In this document: positions 53,021 to 61,917 of the stretch, in pieces
Layout: each line of letters opens with the position of its first letter
How positions within the stretch are numbered: position 1 is the first letter of the stretch
Assembly (NCBI GenBank): GCA_963844865.1
Contig: CAWJPY010000002.1
Location: forward strand, 1 to 64,000
DNA: 64,000 nt
Direction of reading: 5' to 3'
Source: CAWJPY01 sp963844865
Lineage (GTDB): Bacteria; Acidobacteriota; Thermoanaerobaculia; Thermoanaerobaculales; Sulfomarinibacteraceae
Made by a program: the position numbers and the translations under genes
Notes under the pieces: generated by a model
What the model was told of the DNA's origin: nothing
The model's input: only the letters and a program-made list of their open reading frames with translations
The model's database searches: none

Positions 53021-54144
53021 TCACGTCTTCGCTTTGGTCCGCGAGTAGAACGGCAGCTTCACCACCCGTGCCCGCGCCGGTCGACCGCGGATCAGGACCA
53101 CGAACTCCATCCCGGGGAGCTCGCGCCCACCGGGAGGTAGGCCATGCCCGCCGCCTTGCCGAGGGTCGGCAGCTGGGTGCCCGAGGTGACCACCCCAGCC
53201 GGCTGGTCGGCGCCTGCGGTGAGCAGGACCGGAAACCCGTGCCGAGCGATGCCGCGATCGATCATCTCGAAGCCGACGAGGGTGCGCTCCACCCCCTCGC
53301 TCTTCTGGCGCTCCAGCACATCGCGGCCGATGAAGTCGCCCTTGTCGATCTTGACGATCCAACCCAGGCCCGCCTCATAGGGCGTCGTCGTGTCATCGAT
53401 GTCGTTGCCGTACAAAGGCATGCCGGCTTCGAGACGGAGGGTGTCGCGCGCTCCGAGGCCCACGGGGACGAGGCCGTGGGGGCGGCCCTCCTGGAGGATC
53501 GAGCGCCACACGGCAGGCGCTGCGTCCGGGCTCAGGTAGAGCTCGAAGCCATCCTCGCCGGTGTAACCGGTTCTCGCCACCATGGCGGGCTGACCGGCCA
53601 CCTCGCCCCACGTGAACCGGTAGTAGCGGATCTCTTCGAGGGCGAGCGGCGTCAACGGCGCCAGGATCTGCAGCGCACGGGGCCCCTGCAGGGCGAGCTG
53701 GGCGAAGTCCGGGGAGCGGTCGTGGACCTGGGCTCCCTCGAAGTCGGCGGCCAGCTCCGCGAGATAGGCGAAGTCCTTGGCGGTGTTGGCGGCGTTGACC
53801 ACCAGCAGGTACTCCTCGTCCCCCATCTTGTGCACCAAAAGGTCGTCTACGAAGGTGCCCTGGGGGTACATGAGTCCCGTGTACTGGGCGCGCCCCACCG
53901 TCATCCGCGAGTGGTCGTTGCACGAGACGAGCTGCACGAAGTCGAGGGCCCTCGGCCCGACAACCGCGATCTCTCCCATGTGCGACACGTCGAAAAGGCC
54001 GGCCCCGGAGCGAACCGCGCGATGCTCCTCGCTGACGGAGGTGTACTGGATCGGCATCTCGAAGCCGGCGAAAGGCGCCATGCGCGCCCCGGCTGCCATG
54101 TGTTCTTCATACAGGGGTGTCGTGCGGGGCTCGGTGTGACTCAT
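53021..54144 (-). CDS. gcvT: Aminomethyltransferase, glycine cleavage T protein (one frameshift)
   Basis: Transfers the one-carbon unit from H protein to tetrahydrofolate. The main frame covers residues 1-340, with VSHMGEIAVVGP near residue 53, RTGYTGEDGFELY near 199 and EAGLGWIVK near 274. A missing base near 53126 throws the last 30 residues into another frame, where PGMEFVVLIRGRPARARVVK and LPFY give the normal C-terminus. Corrected length is about 374 residues. ATG 54144 has GGAGG upstream. A consensus error is more likely than a pseudogene because the operon partners are intact. Confidence 0.9.
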
Positions 54145-54299
54145 TCCCTCCGCTCCTCAACGTCGGACACGGTGCAGGGTACCATCACTTCCAGGCGGGA
54201 ACCGTCAACGGTGGGTTGGATCAGGCAAATTCCTTCATCGCCCGCCGTCGGGCACGATCGCTGCCGCCCGTGCCTCGTGCATCGATCGCGTTGTCCCCC

Positions 54300-55064
54300 T
54301 CAGGAGCTCGAGAACAGCCTGTCGAGCACCTTTCGCGCCTTCTCCATGCCCTCCGACCGCTGCTCCACCTGCGACATGAGGTAACCGTACCCGTCCCGCA
54401 ACGCGTCCAGGTCGCCGGAGCGGACCAGATCGAGGAGCTTCTCCACCGCGTTCCGGTCGTTGTCGGGCTGTCTGGGATGGCCGAGCTCGCGCTCCAGGAT
54501 GACCCGGACAAGGGACAGCACCTCGTCCCGCTGCTGGAGCCGCTCCGAGTCGGTCTGAGGATGGTCGGCGCTCTTCTCGAGGTTCGGCGCCGCCTCCCGC
54601 TGCATCTGCGCCGCCTCCCGGTCCCGGCGGTCGAGGTTCTGGGGCAGGTCGCGAAGCTGGCGGCTGAACCTGCCGAGCATCAGGTAGAGCTCCTTCTCGG
54701 ACGAGAAGTTGCCCACCAGTCGGGCGTTGCGGTCCAGCTCCAGCTCCTCCGACTCCTGGAGGATGATGTTCGCCTGCGCGCCCTTCTCCAGGGTGATCTT
54801 CCGTGCCCGCACCCGCCACGCCGTGAGCTCGCCGGCCACGAAGCAGGAGTCCGCCGCCTGCACCGACACCGCTTCGACCTTGACGTCGGGATCGATGCGT
54901 ACGGATCCGTTGCCGGACTCGATCACCGAGTAGACGCCCGAGTTCTGGATCACCAGGTTGCCGGGGGTGCGGATCGAGAGCTGGCCCTGCTCGTTGACCC
55001 CGATGTCGGTGCCGTTGGGGATGATCATGGTGGGGAAGTTCTTGATCTCGTCCATCCTGCTCAC
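54300..55064 (-). CDS. Bactofilin-like protein next to an M23 peptidase
   Basis: A protein of about 254 residues. Residues about 30-130 show the short repeated beta-strands of the bactofilin beta-helix type (AGELTAWRVRARKITLEKGA, ELELDRNARLVGNFSS). Residues about 135-254 are charged and helical, probably coiled coil. I call it bactofilin-like and not a clear member. The adjacent M23 peptidase supports the call, since bactofilins and LytM peptidases are frequent neighbours. GTG 55064 overlaps the M23 stop (GTGA); ATG 55055 is an alternative start. Confidence 0.55.
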   Translation of the reverse strand: MSRMDEIKNFPTMIIPNGTDIGVNEQGQLSIRTPGNLVIQNSGVYSVIESGNGSVRIDPDVKVEAVSVQAADSCFVAGELTAWRVRARKITLEKGAQANIILQESEELELDRNARLVGNFSSEKELYLMLGRFSRQLRDLPQNLDRRDREAAQMQREAAPNLEKSADHPQTDSERLQQRDEVLSLVRVILERELGHPRQPDNDRNAVEKLLDLVRSGDLDALRDGYGYLMSQVEQRSEGMEKARKVLDRLFSSS

Positions 55065-56080
55065 CTCAATCTCAGACGTGACGGCAGTGGATCGAAGGCC
55101 GGAGCCGGGACCTCCCGCTGCCGGACCAGCAGTGCCTCGTGTCCCGACCACTGGTGATCGAGGATGTAGATGCGCGGGTCGACCGGCACCGGTTCGGAGC
55201 CGTCGTCTCGCACCACGCGCACTTCGTAGTGGAGATGGGGTGAGGTGCTCCAGCCCGTGTTGCCCACGGTCCCTAGCTGGTCACCGCGCTCGAGCTGCTG
55301 GCCACGGCGGACCATGATGTCCTCGAGGTGGGCGTAGATGGTGAGGTAGCGGCGGTCGTGGGAGAGGACGACGACGTTTCCGTACCGCCACCAGCGCACG
55401 TTGCGGCTCAGGGGGAAACGACCGGCGAACACCACCCGGCTGCTGCCGGTGGCCACGACGGGCGTGCCCTCTCGAGCCGCCAGGTCGAGCCCGGAGTGAA
55501 AGTCGGCGCTGTTGGTGAATGGAGACACGCGCTCGCCGAAGGGTGAGGTGAGCACGAAGCTCCCCGCCGGGACCGGGCAGATGGAGGGGACCGCGGCCGT
55601 CAGCTCCTGGTTGCTGCGGGCGAAGCTGGCCAGCTCGTCGGCCAGGGCGAGCAACGCCTTGCTGTCGGTGTCGAGCTTGAGCGACTGCTCCACGGCGGCT
55701 CGGGCCTCGGGCGTCGTGATCCGTCCCTCGGCCTGCTCCGGAAACCCGCCGAGCCCGTGGGAGCTCTGGGGGGCGCCCAGGATGAGGCTCATCTGACGTT
55801 GCCGGGTGCGGGCCGCGCCCACCGCTTTGGAGAGCTCGTCCAGGGATCGCTGACGCTGATGAAGGACCTCCCGCTGCAGCCTGTTCTGCTCCCTGAGGAC
55901 GCGCAGCTTGCCGCTCAGGAGGAGGGCCTGCACACCGAGAGGAGACAGGGCTGCCCCGGTGGCGAGCAGCACTCCCAGGAGGATCGCCGATGCGACCGTC
56001 CAACGAAACGCCCGCCTGGACAGGAACTGGTAGCGTACCTGCTTGCGGATATCGGCGGGGTGAAACTGGATCTCGTACAT
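55061..56080 (-). CDS. Membrane-anchored M23 (LytM) peptidase
   Basis: A 339-residue predicted cell-wall endopeptidase. One membrane helix lies near residues 28-48, and a coiled coil near 58-92. The C-terminal LytM domain contains FHSGLDLA (metal His and Asp) near 200, YAHLEDI near 258 and HLHYEVRV (metal His) near 290. All four metal-site and catalytic residues are present, so it should be active and not a degenerate activator. It heads a two-gene unit with the bactofilin-like protein. Confidence 0.9.
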   Translation of the reverse strand: MYEIQFHPADIRKQVRYQFLSRRAFRWTVASAILLGVLLATGAALSPLGVQALLLSGKLRVLREQNRLQREVLHQRQRSLDELSKAVGAARTRQRQMSLILGAPQSSHGLGGFPEQAEGRITTPEARAAVEQSLKLDTDSKALLALADELASFARSNQELTAAVPSICPVPAGSFVLTSPFGERVSPFTNSADFHSGLDLAAREGTPVVATGSSRVVFAGRFPLSRNVRWWRYGNVVVLSHDRRYLTIYAHLEDIMVRRGQQLERGDQLGTVGNTGWSTSPHLHYEVRVVRDDGSEPVPVDPRIYILDHQWSGHEALLVRQREVPAPAFDPLPSRLRLR

Positions 56081-56222
56081 GATTCCGTTCGATTATTCAT
56101 CAGCCCCTGGGCGAGTCGTGTGAGAGTGCTCACGGGAGGCTCGAGATCGTGCCGGGGCCCTCCAACGGAGAAACTCTAGCACGCAGACCGCTATTCTCGC
56201 TCGCGGAGGCCCTTCCCGGCCC

Positions 56223-57413
56223 TCACACCGCGCGCAGGGACGCGACCGGGTCCTCCCGCGAGGTCCTGAAGGCCGGCCACAGGGAGGCGACGAACACCAG
56301 GAGGATGCAGACCCCAACCACCGCCAGGATGTCCACAGGTCGGGGTTCGAGGGGGATGTGGTCGACGCCGTACACCTGTGCCAGGCCCGGGGGAAAGCGG
56401 ATCGCGCGGGTCAGCGTGAGCACCAGGCTGGCCAGCCACCCGACCACCACGCCCAGGGCGACGCCGGAGCCCCCGAGCAACAGACCCGACCACACCAGCA
56501 CCCTCCGCACCATGGCCGGCGTCGCACCGAGGGCCTGGAGCATGCCGGCGGCACGTCGCTTGTCGATGGCGAGCACCACCAGCGCCGAGCTCACCTGGAA
56601 GGACGCGACGGCGACGACCAGGGACAGGACCACGAAGAGCGACAAGGTCTGCCAACGCAGGGCCGCGAACTGGGCGCGGTTCATCTCCCGCCAGTCCGTG
56701 AAGAGGAGGCTCGGCTCCGCGTCCTCCAGCCGGTGCCGCATCCGAGCCACCGCCAGCGGATCGGTGAGCATGACCTCCAGCCCCGCGACGCCGGTTCCCG
56801 GGACGGCCGCCGCGACCCGCTCGAGGGGCACGATGATCCAGCCCTCGTCGAACTCCGAGTAGTCGAGGCGGAAGGTCCCGGCCATCTCCAGGCGGAGGCC
56901 CGGCAGGATCCATGAGCTGCCCTGGGGCGGCAGGCGCACGGTCAGCCAGTCCCCCGTATGGACACCGAGGTCGTGGGCCAGCGCGACGCCGGGGACCGCC
57001 GGAATGCCCTCGGTGCTCGGCCAGACCTCGAGACCGGTGTAGGTCGGGGGCGTGGCCACCGCCTTGAGGGTGATGGGCATCGGGTTGGCCGGAGAACGGG
57101 GGTCCTCCACCAGCCCCATGAGGTACGTCACCGGAGTCACCCGGCGGACGCCGTCCAGCTGTTGCAGCCGCGCCGCGGCGGCCCGGGCGTCGTCCAGGCG
57201 CATGGGCCGTGGGGCGAACCCCACCATGTGCGCATTGGCGCGCTGCAGAGCGTTGGCGATGGCACTCTCATAGCCGTTCATCAGGGCCAGTGTGATGACC
57301 AGGGCGGTGGTGGCGAGAGCGACCCCCGAGAGGGCGGCCAGGGCCGTGCCCCGCAGCAGGAGCGCCGTGCGACGCCTCAGGAATCGGATCGCGAGCTCCA
57401 GCTCCAGTCTCAC
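56223..57413 (-). CDS. LolC/LolE-type lipoprotein-release ABC permease
   Basis: A 396-residue MacB/FtsX-like membrane protein. An N-terminal helix (about 18-45) is followed by a large periplasmic domain (about 50-255) and three C-terminal helices (near 268-295, 312-340 and 362-382). The N-terminal LELAIRFLRRR and ALMNGYESAI pattern fits LolC/E. No LolD ATPase lies next to it. GTG 57413 coincides with the +1 predicted from TACACT at 57420-57425, so the mRNA is probably leaderless. It is divergent from the DAHP synthase gene across only 62 bp. Confidence 0.8.
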   Translation of the reverse strand: MRLELELAIRFLRRRTALLLRGTALAALSGVALATTALVITLALMNGYESAIANALQRANAHMVGFAPRPMRLDDARAAAARLQQLDGVRRVTPVTYLMGLVEDPRSPANPMPITLKAVATPPTYTGLEVWPSTEGIPAVPGVALAHDLGVHTGDWLTVRLPPQGSSWILPGLRLEMAGTFRLDYSEFDEGWIIVPLERVAAAVPGTGVAGLEVMLTDPLAVARMRHRLEDAEPSLLFTDWREMNRAQFAALRWQTLSLFVVLSLVVAVASFQVSSALVVLAIDKRRAAGMLQALGATPAMVRRVLVWSGLLLGGSGVALGVVVGWLASLVLTLTRAIRFPPGLAQVYGVDHIPLEPRPVDILAVVGVCILLVFVASLWPAFRTSREDPVASLRAV

Positions 57414-57419
57414 CGCGAC

Positions 57420-57425
57420 AGTGTA
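57420..57425 (-). promoter_or_regulatory. -10 box of the leaderless LolC/E promoter
   Basis: TACACT on the minus strand places +1 at 57413, the G of the GTG start. No -35 consensus is visible at 17-nt spacing. Confidence 0.55.
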
Positions 57426-57463
57426 GCGCGCCGGCGCGGCGGCCCCGATGGGGGTGCGGCGTG

Positions 57464-57469
57464 TAAGAT
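57464..57469 (+). promoter_or_regulatory. -10 box of the leaderless DAHP synthase promoter
   Basis: TAAGAT places +1 at 57476, the A of the ATG. It faces the divergent LolC/E promoter 38 bp away. No -35 consensus is visible. Confidence 0.55.
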
Positions 57470-57475
57470 GAGCGG

Positions 57476-58864
57476 ATGGAGCGGCCTTCCTCTTCCCCGT
57501 GGTCGCCGTCGTCGTGGCGGACTCGTCCGGCCACCCAGCTGCCGAGCTACGAGGACGCGCAGGCGCTGCGGGCGGCGTTGGAGGAGGTCGCACTGCTCCC
57601 GCCCCTCGTCACGTCGTGGGAGGTGGAGCGACTGAAGGAGCAGTTGGCGGAGGCGGCGCAGGGGCGCCGCTTCCTGCTGCAGGGTGGCGACTGCGCCGAG
57701 AGCTTCGACGAGTGTCGTGCCGAGGCCATCGCCAACAAGCTGAAGATCCTGCTGCAGATGAGCCTGATGCTGGTCTACGGCCGCAAGCGGCAGGTGATCC
57801 GGGTGGGGCGCTTTGCCGGCCAGTACGCCAAGCCTCGCTCCGCGGACTCGGAGACCAGGGACGGCGTCACGCTGCCCAGCTACCGCGGCGACCTGGTCAA
57901 CCGTGCCGAGTTCACGGCTGCCGACCCGCGCTCCGGACCCGGCCCTGCTGCTGCGCGGCTACGAGCATGCCGCGCTGACGCTGAACTTCATCCGTGGCTC
58001 TGGTGGACGGCGGTTTTGCCGACCTCCACCACCCCGAGTACTGGGACCTCGACTTCGTCGGCCACTCTGCCGCGCGCGCGCGAGCTACCAGCGAGATGGT
58101 GGAGTCCATCGCCGACGCCCTGCGCTTCCTGGAGACGATCGCCGGCACGCCGGGTGGGCGAGTTCACGCGGGTCGACTTCTTCACCAGCCACGAGGGGCT
58201 GCACCTGCCCTACGAGCAGGCGCAGACCCGCCGGGTGCCGCGCCGCGACGGGCTGGTACAACCTGGGCGACCCACTTCCCGTGGATCGGCGATGCGCACC
58301 CGCGCCAGGTGGACGGGGCCCACGTCGAGTACTTCCGCGGCATCGCCAACCCGGTCGCGCGTGAAGGTCGGCCCGACCATGACGCCCGACGAGCTGCTCG
58401 AGCTGCTCGAGGTGCTCGACCCCGACGACGAGCCGGGCCGGCTCACGCTGATCCACCGCTTCGGCGACCGGGCGGATCGCCACGATGCTGCCGCCGCTGG
58501 TCGAGGCGGTGCCGGCGTCCGGGCGGCGCGTGCTGTGGTGCTGCGACCCCATGCACGGCAACACCGAGACCACGGCCAACGGCCTCAAGACCCGCGACTT
58601 CGACAACATCCTCTCGCGAGCTGGAGCAGGCCTTCGAGATCCACGCGGCGCGAGGGCTCCTTCCTCGGCGGCGTGCACTTCGAGCTGACCGGCGACAACG
58701 TGACCGAGTGCATCGGCGGCGCCCGCGGCCTCAGCGAGGTCGACCTCTCTCGCGCCTACCGCACCCACGTCGATCCCCGCCTCAACTACGAGCAGGCCCT
58801 GGAGATGGCCCTCCTCATCGCGCGCAAGATGGCTAAGGCCAACGGGTTTCACGCCCAATCCTGA
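57476..58864 (+). CDS. Class II 3-deoxy-D-arabino-heptulosonate 7-phosphate synthase (many frameshifts)
   Basis: First enzyme of the shikimate pathway. The first 150 residues are open (LLQGGDCAESFDECRA, RVGRFAGQYAKPRS). Between about 57930 and 58655 at least ten single-base insertions, mostly G or C, move the frame. The class II motifs still appear one after another across frames: DFFTSHEGLHLPYEQAQTR, VKVGPTMTPDELL, CCDPMHGNTETT and SFLGGVHFELTGDNVTECIG. The last 70 codons are open again. Conserved residues between the shifts argue for a poor-quality consensus patch, not a decayed gene. The corrected protein would be about 445 residues, normal for the class. Confidence 0.85.
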   Translation: MERPSSSPWSPSSWRTRPATQLPSYEDAQALRAALEEVALLPPLVTSWEVERLKEQLAEAAQGRRFLLQGGDCAESFDECRAEAIANKLKILLQMSLMLVYGRKRQVIRVGRFAGQYAKPRSADSETRDGVTLPSYRGDLVNRAEFTAADPRSGPGPAAARLRACRADAELHPWLWWTAVLPTSTTPSTGTSTSSATLPRARELPARWWSPSPTPCASWRRSPARRVGEFTRVDFFTSHEGLHLPYEQAQTRRVPRRDGLVQPGRPTSRGSAMRTRARWTGPTSSTSAASPTRSRVKVGPTMTPDELLELLEVLDPDDEPGRLTLIHRFGDRADRHDAAAAGRGGAGVRAARAVVLRPHARQHRDHGQRPQDPRLRQHPLASWSRPSRSTRREGSFLGGVHFELTGDNVTECIGGARGLSEVDLSRAYRTHVDPRLNYEQALEMALLIARKMAKANGFHAQS

Positions 58865-58869
58865 GCTGA

Positions 58870-58887
58870 ACGCGGTTCGCGCCGCGT
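58870..58887 (+). terminator. Possible terminator hairpin after the DAHP synthase gene
   Basis: ACGCGG-TTCGCG-CCGCGT can pair, six nt after the stop. No U tract follows, so confidence is low. Confidence 0.3.
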
Positions 58888-58958
58888 GGTCCGTCGTCGG
58901 TTGGTGTGGCCGCCGTCTTCTGCCCCGGTCGGTTCAGGGGGCTCCCTGACGAGCCGCG

Positions 58959-59120
58959 TCAGAGTCCCAACCGCCGCCGCGGTCGCGAGGTGCGTGGCTC
59001 GAGCCTGCCCGTCAGGTCGGGATCGAGGGTGGTGACGGAGAGCCACACCAGGGCCGCCCCCTCGCCGGCCAGTCGGGCCAGGAGGTCCGCGTCTCCGGTC
59101 ACCGGGGCATCCTCGGTCAC
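58959..59120 (-). pseudogene. Remnant of a spore-photolyase-like radical SAM protein (Rv2578c/PA0069 type)
   Basis: A frame of about 53 residues contains TEDAPVTGDADLLARLA and VSVTTLDPDLTGRLEPR. From memory these match the internal segment of Rv2578c/PA0069-type radical SAM proteins (DLDLL, S-x-TTLD, LEPR). The CxxxCxxC motif and the rest are absent and stop codons flank the segment, so it is a fragment of a lost gene. The remaining 370-bp gap between the DAHP synthase and GYD genes holds nothing else I can identify. Confidence 0.5.
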
Positions 59121-59233
59121 GTGCTCAGGGTATGCGCTCCGCCGGGCGCAGGGCAGGCACGAAGTCCACACGCCGCCTTGTGGTCCACCCGCGCCCCGTG
59201 GGAAACTGGCTCGAACCCTCAGGGAGGTGTGAC

Positions 59234-59536
59234 ATGCCGACGTTCGTCCTGATGACGCGGTTGGCGCCGGAGGCGCTGCGGGACGCCGAGGTCCGACGGG
59301 CCATGGGCCGGGCCTGGCTGAAGAAGGTCAAGGCCGCCTGTCCGGAGGTGAAGTGGATCGCGCATTACCACATCCTCGGTCCCTACGACTTCATGGACAT
59401 CTACGAGGCGGACAGCGTCAACGTCGCCCACAAGGTCTCGGTGATCTCCCGCGCCGAGGGGGCCGTGACCGCCGAGAGCTGGCAGGCCCTGGCCTACGAT
59501 CAGTTCCTCGAGCTGCTGGAAGAGGTGCAGCCCTAG
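59234..59536 (+). CDS. GYD-domain protein
   Basis: A 100-residue protein with the GYD/DUF family pattern: MPTFVLMTRLAPEALRD at the start, the segment HYHILGPYDFMDIYEADS where the GxYD motif lies, and VISRAEGAVTAESWQA. ATG 59234 has GGGAGG upstream at good spacing. These small alpha/beta-barrel proteins have no established function. It stands alone, with a radical SAM remnant upstream and a low-complexity tract downstream. Confidence 0.8.
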   Translation: MPTFVLMTRLAPEALRDAEVRRAMGRAWLKKVKAACPEVKWIAHYHILGPYDFMDIYEADSVNVAHKVSVISRAEGAVTAESWQALAYDQFLELLEEVQP

Positions 59537-59559
59537 CCTGGATTGTTCACTCGGCTTCG

Positions 59560-59710
59560 CAGCTCCCGTGCCCGTGCCCGCGCCCGTGTCCGCGACAGCG
59601 GCAGCAAACAGCGGCGGCGGCTGCGTCGGCGCTCAGACGCTGTCGACGGCGACAGCTCCAGTGCGGAGGCGATCGGAGACGGTCGGCCGCTGCAATCTCG
59701 CTGTCATCCT
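59560..59710. repeat. Low-complexity intergenic tract
   Basis: Starts with CGTGCCCGTGCCCGCGCCCGTG and runs into CGACAGCGGCAGC, CAGCGGCGGCGG and CGACGGCGACAG units. It repeats the pyrimidine-rich-then-CAGCG order seen at 29088-29275. The 310-bp gap up to parC has no gene I can support. Confidence 0.5.
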
Positions 59711-59846
59711 GAGCATCGTCTCGCCTCCTTCGCGGCGTCGCCGAATGGCATGAGACCAAGCGCCCATGGGGGCGTCCCGTCGGACTCGGACGCGGGATGC
59801 GGCACGGACGCGTGTGTCGTTGGGAGCGAGCGGAGGTCTTCCCGGG

Positions 59847-61850
59847 TCAGTCGTTCGACGAATCGAACAGGTCGCCCTGCGAGGCGGCGTCCGGCATCGG
59901 CTCGCTCTCCCGATCGGGCGTGGCCTCGGGCTCGGGGGCGCCGTTGCTGCGGACCCGTTTGAGCCGTGCGACCGGCTTGGGCGCGAGGCGCCGGCCGCGG
60001 GCTGACACCCCAGTGAGCGAGAGCTCCGAGAGGTCGAAGGCGGCCTCGTGCACCCGCTGGCGCTTGCGCGGCGCGAAGGTCATGTGCACGGTGTCGGCGA
60101 CGTCGCCGGGGATGAGGAGATCGACCCGCCCGGCCCGGTCCTTCACCAGCTCGTACTCGCGATCCCGGATGAAGGCCTTGATGTGGACCTTCTTGCCCCA
60201 GACGATCCGGTCCTGGTCACGGTACACCACCGTGAAGGTGGCGCCCTCCTCGGGGTCGAAGACCTGACAGTGGATGACCTTGTCCGGGATGAGCACCTTG
60301 TCCTCGGGGCCGATGATGCGGTAGGAGCCGTCGCGGGAGACGAGCAGGATCTTGTCGTACTCGGACACGCTGAGCTGGTAGGCGTCGCCCTTGACCTCGG
60401 TACCGAAGAAGCCGGTGGCCGGGTCGTATGCCACGCGCAGGTTCTGGCGTGACACCGCCCGCACGTCGACGGTCTCGAAGGAGCCGATCTCGCTGCGCCG
60501 TGGGTAGCGGTCCCCGTACTTCGAGATGAGGGACTCGAGGTAGGCGATGGTGGTGTCGGTGAGTCGGCGCAGCTTGCCGCGCACCTCCTTGAGGGACTTC
60601 AGGGTGGCCTCGATGTCACGGCGGTTCTTGTCCAGGTCGAAGCGGGAGATGCGACGGATGGGCAGGGCGAGCAGTCGGGTGATGTCCCCCTCCTCCAGGG
60701 GGCGGTCCAGCTCCCCCAGAAAGGGTTCGAGGCCGGTCCGGACCTCGTCCCGCACCTGCTCGTCGCTGGTGGCCTCCTCGATCCGTTTGTAGATTCGGTT
60801 CTCGATGAAGATGCGCTCCAGGTCGAGCCAGTGCTTCGTATCCAGGAGTTGGTTGCGCTCCAGCTCCAGCTCGGCCTGGATGATGCTGCGGAGCTGGTCG
60901 GTGAGCAGGCAGAGGACCTCGCTGACCCCCATCTCCACCGGCCGGCGGTCCTTGATCATCACCATGTTGCAGGAGATGGAGACCTCGCAGTCGGTGTGGG
61001 CGTAGAGCTGGGGGATGACCTCTGTCGCATACACGCCCCGCGCCAGCCCCACCTCGATCTCCACCGCCTCGGTCGTGAAGTCGTTGATGGAGGAGATCTT
61101 GACCTTGCCCTTCAGGGAGGCCGCCTCGATGGAGGCGATGAGGCTCTCGGTGGTAGTGCCGTAGGGGATCTCGCGGATCACCACCGTCTTGTCCCCCCGC
61201 GCCTCGATGCGAGCGCGCACCTTCGCCTTGCCCAGGCCGTCGTCGTACTCGCTGACGTCCACGATGCCGCCGGTGGGGAAGTCGGGGAAGACCTCCATGG
61301 GCTCGTTGCGGAGGATGGCGATCTGGGCGCTGAGCAGCTCGGGCAGGTTGTGGGGGAGGATCCGGGTGGACATCCCCACCGCGATCCCCTCGGCGCCCAG
61401 CATGAGCACCACCGGCAGCTTGGCGGGCAGGACCTCGGGCTCGTCGGTGCGCCCGTCGTAGCTCGGTCGGAAGGTGGTGATGGCCTTGCGGAACAGGGTC
61501 TCCTTCGCCAGGTCGGTGAGCCGGCACTCGATGTAGCGGGCCGCGGCCGCCGGGTGGCCGGTGATCACGTTGCCGAAGTTGCCCTGTCTGTCGATGAAGT
61601 ACTCCTTGTTGGCGAGCACGACCAGGGCGTCGGCAATGGAGGCGTCGCCGTGGGGATGCAGCTTCATGGTCTCGCCGATGACGTTGGCGACCTTGTGGTA
61701 CTTGCCGTCCTCCATGCGGAACAGGGTGGTCAGGATCCGGCGCTGCACGGGCTTGAGGCCGTCGCGGATGTCGGGGATCGCGCGATCCACGATCACGTAG
61801 CTGGCGTACTGGATGAAGTTCTCACCCATCAGGGGTTCGAGTCGCGTCAT
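59847..61850 (-). CDS. parC: DNA topoisomerase IV, subunit A
   Basis: DNA-cleaving subunit of a type IIA topoisomerase, 667 residues. The catalytic Tyr is Tyr106 in AAAARYIECRL, preceded by DGLKPVQRRIL near residue 30 and KLHPHGDASI near 63, followed by MSTRILPHNLPE near 178. The C-terminal beta-pinwheel is short and lacks the gyrase GQRGGKG box, which argues for decatenation and not supercoiling. The tail after about 610 is low-complexity and acidic. ATG 61850 lies 67 nt downstream of the parE stop. Confidence 0.9.
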   Translation of the reverse strand: MTRLEPLMGENFIQYASYVIVDRAIPDIRDGLKPVQRRILTTLFRMEDGKYHKVANVIGETMKLHPHGDASIADALVVLANKEYFIDRQGNFGNVITGHPAAAARYIECRLTDLAKETLFRKAITTFRPSYDGRTDEPEVLPAKLPVVLMLGAEGIAVGMSTRILPHNLPELLSAQIAILRNEPMEVFPDFPTGGIVDVSEYDDGLGKAKVRARIEARGDKTVVIREIPYGTTTESLIASIEAASLKGKVKISSINDFTTEAVEIEVGLARGVYATEVIPQLYAHTDCEVSISCNMVMIKDRRPVEMGVSEVLCLLTDQLRSIIQAELELERNQLLDTKHWLDLERIFIENRIYKRIEEATSDEQVRDEVRTGLEPFLGELDRPLEEGDITRLLALPIRRISRFDLDKNRRDIEATLKSLKEVRGKLRRLTDTTIAYLESLISKYGDRYPRRSEIGSFETVDVRAVSRQNLRVAYDPATGFFGTEVKGDAYQLSVSEYDKILLVSRDGSYRIIGPEDKVLIPDKVIHCQVFDPEEGATFTVVYRDQDRIVWGKKVHIKAFIRDREYELVKDRAGRVDLLIPGDVADTVHMTFAPRKRQRVHEAAFDLSELSLTGVSARGRRLAPKPVARLKRVRSNGAPEPEATPDRESEPMPDAASQGDLFDSSND

Positions 61851-61917
61851 GGTCTCTCCGCCTCCGACGCCGCCCTCTGCTCAGGGCGCACCAACCGGGT
61901 CGCGACCGCCCGGCGCC

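Noticed and set aside
57930..58660. Programmed frameshifting in the DAHP synthase gene
   Set aside because: More than ten shifts within one gene and no slippery site or structure make recoding implausible.
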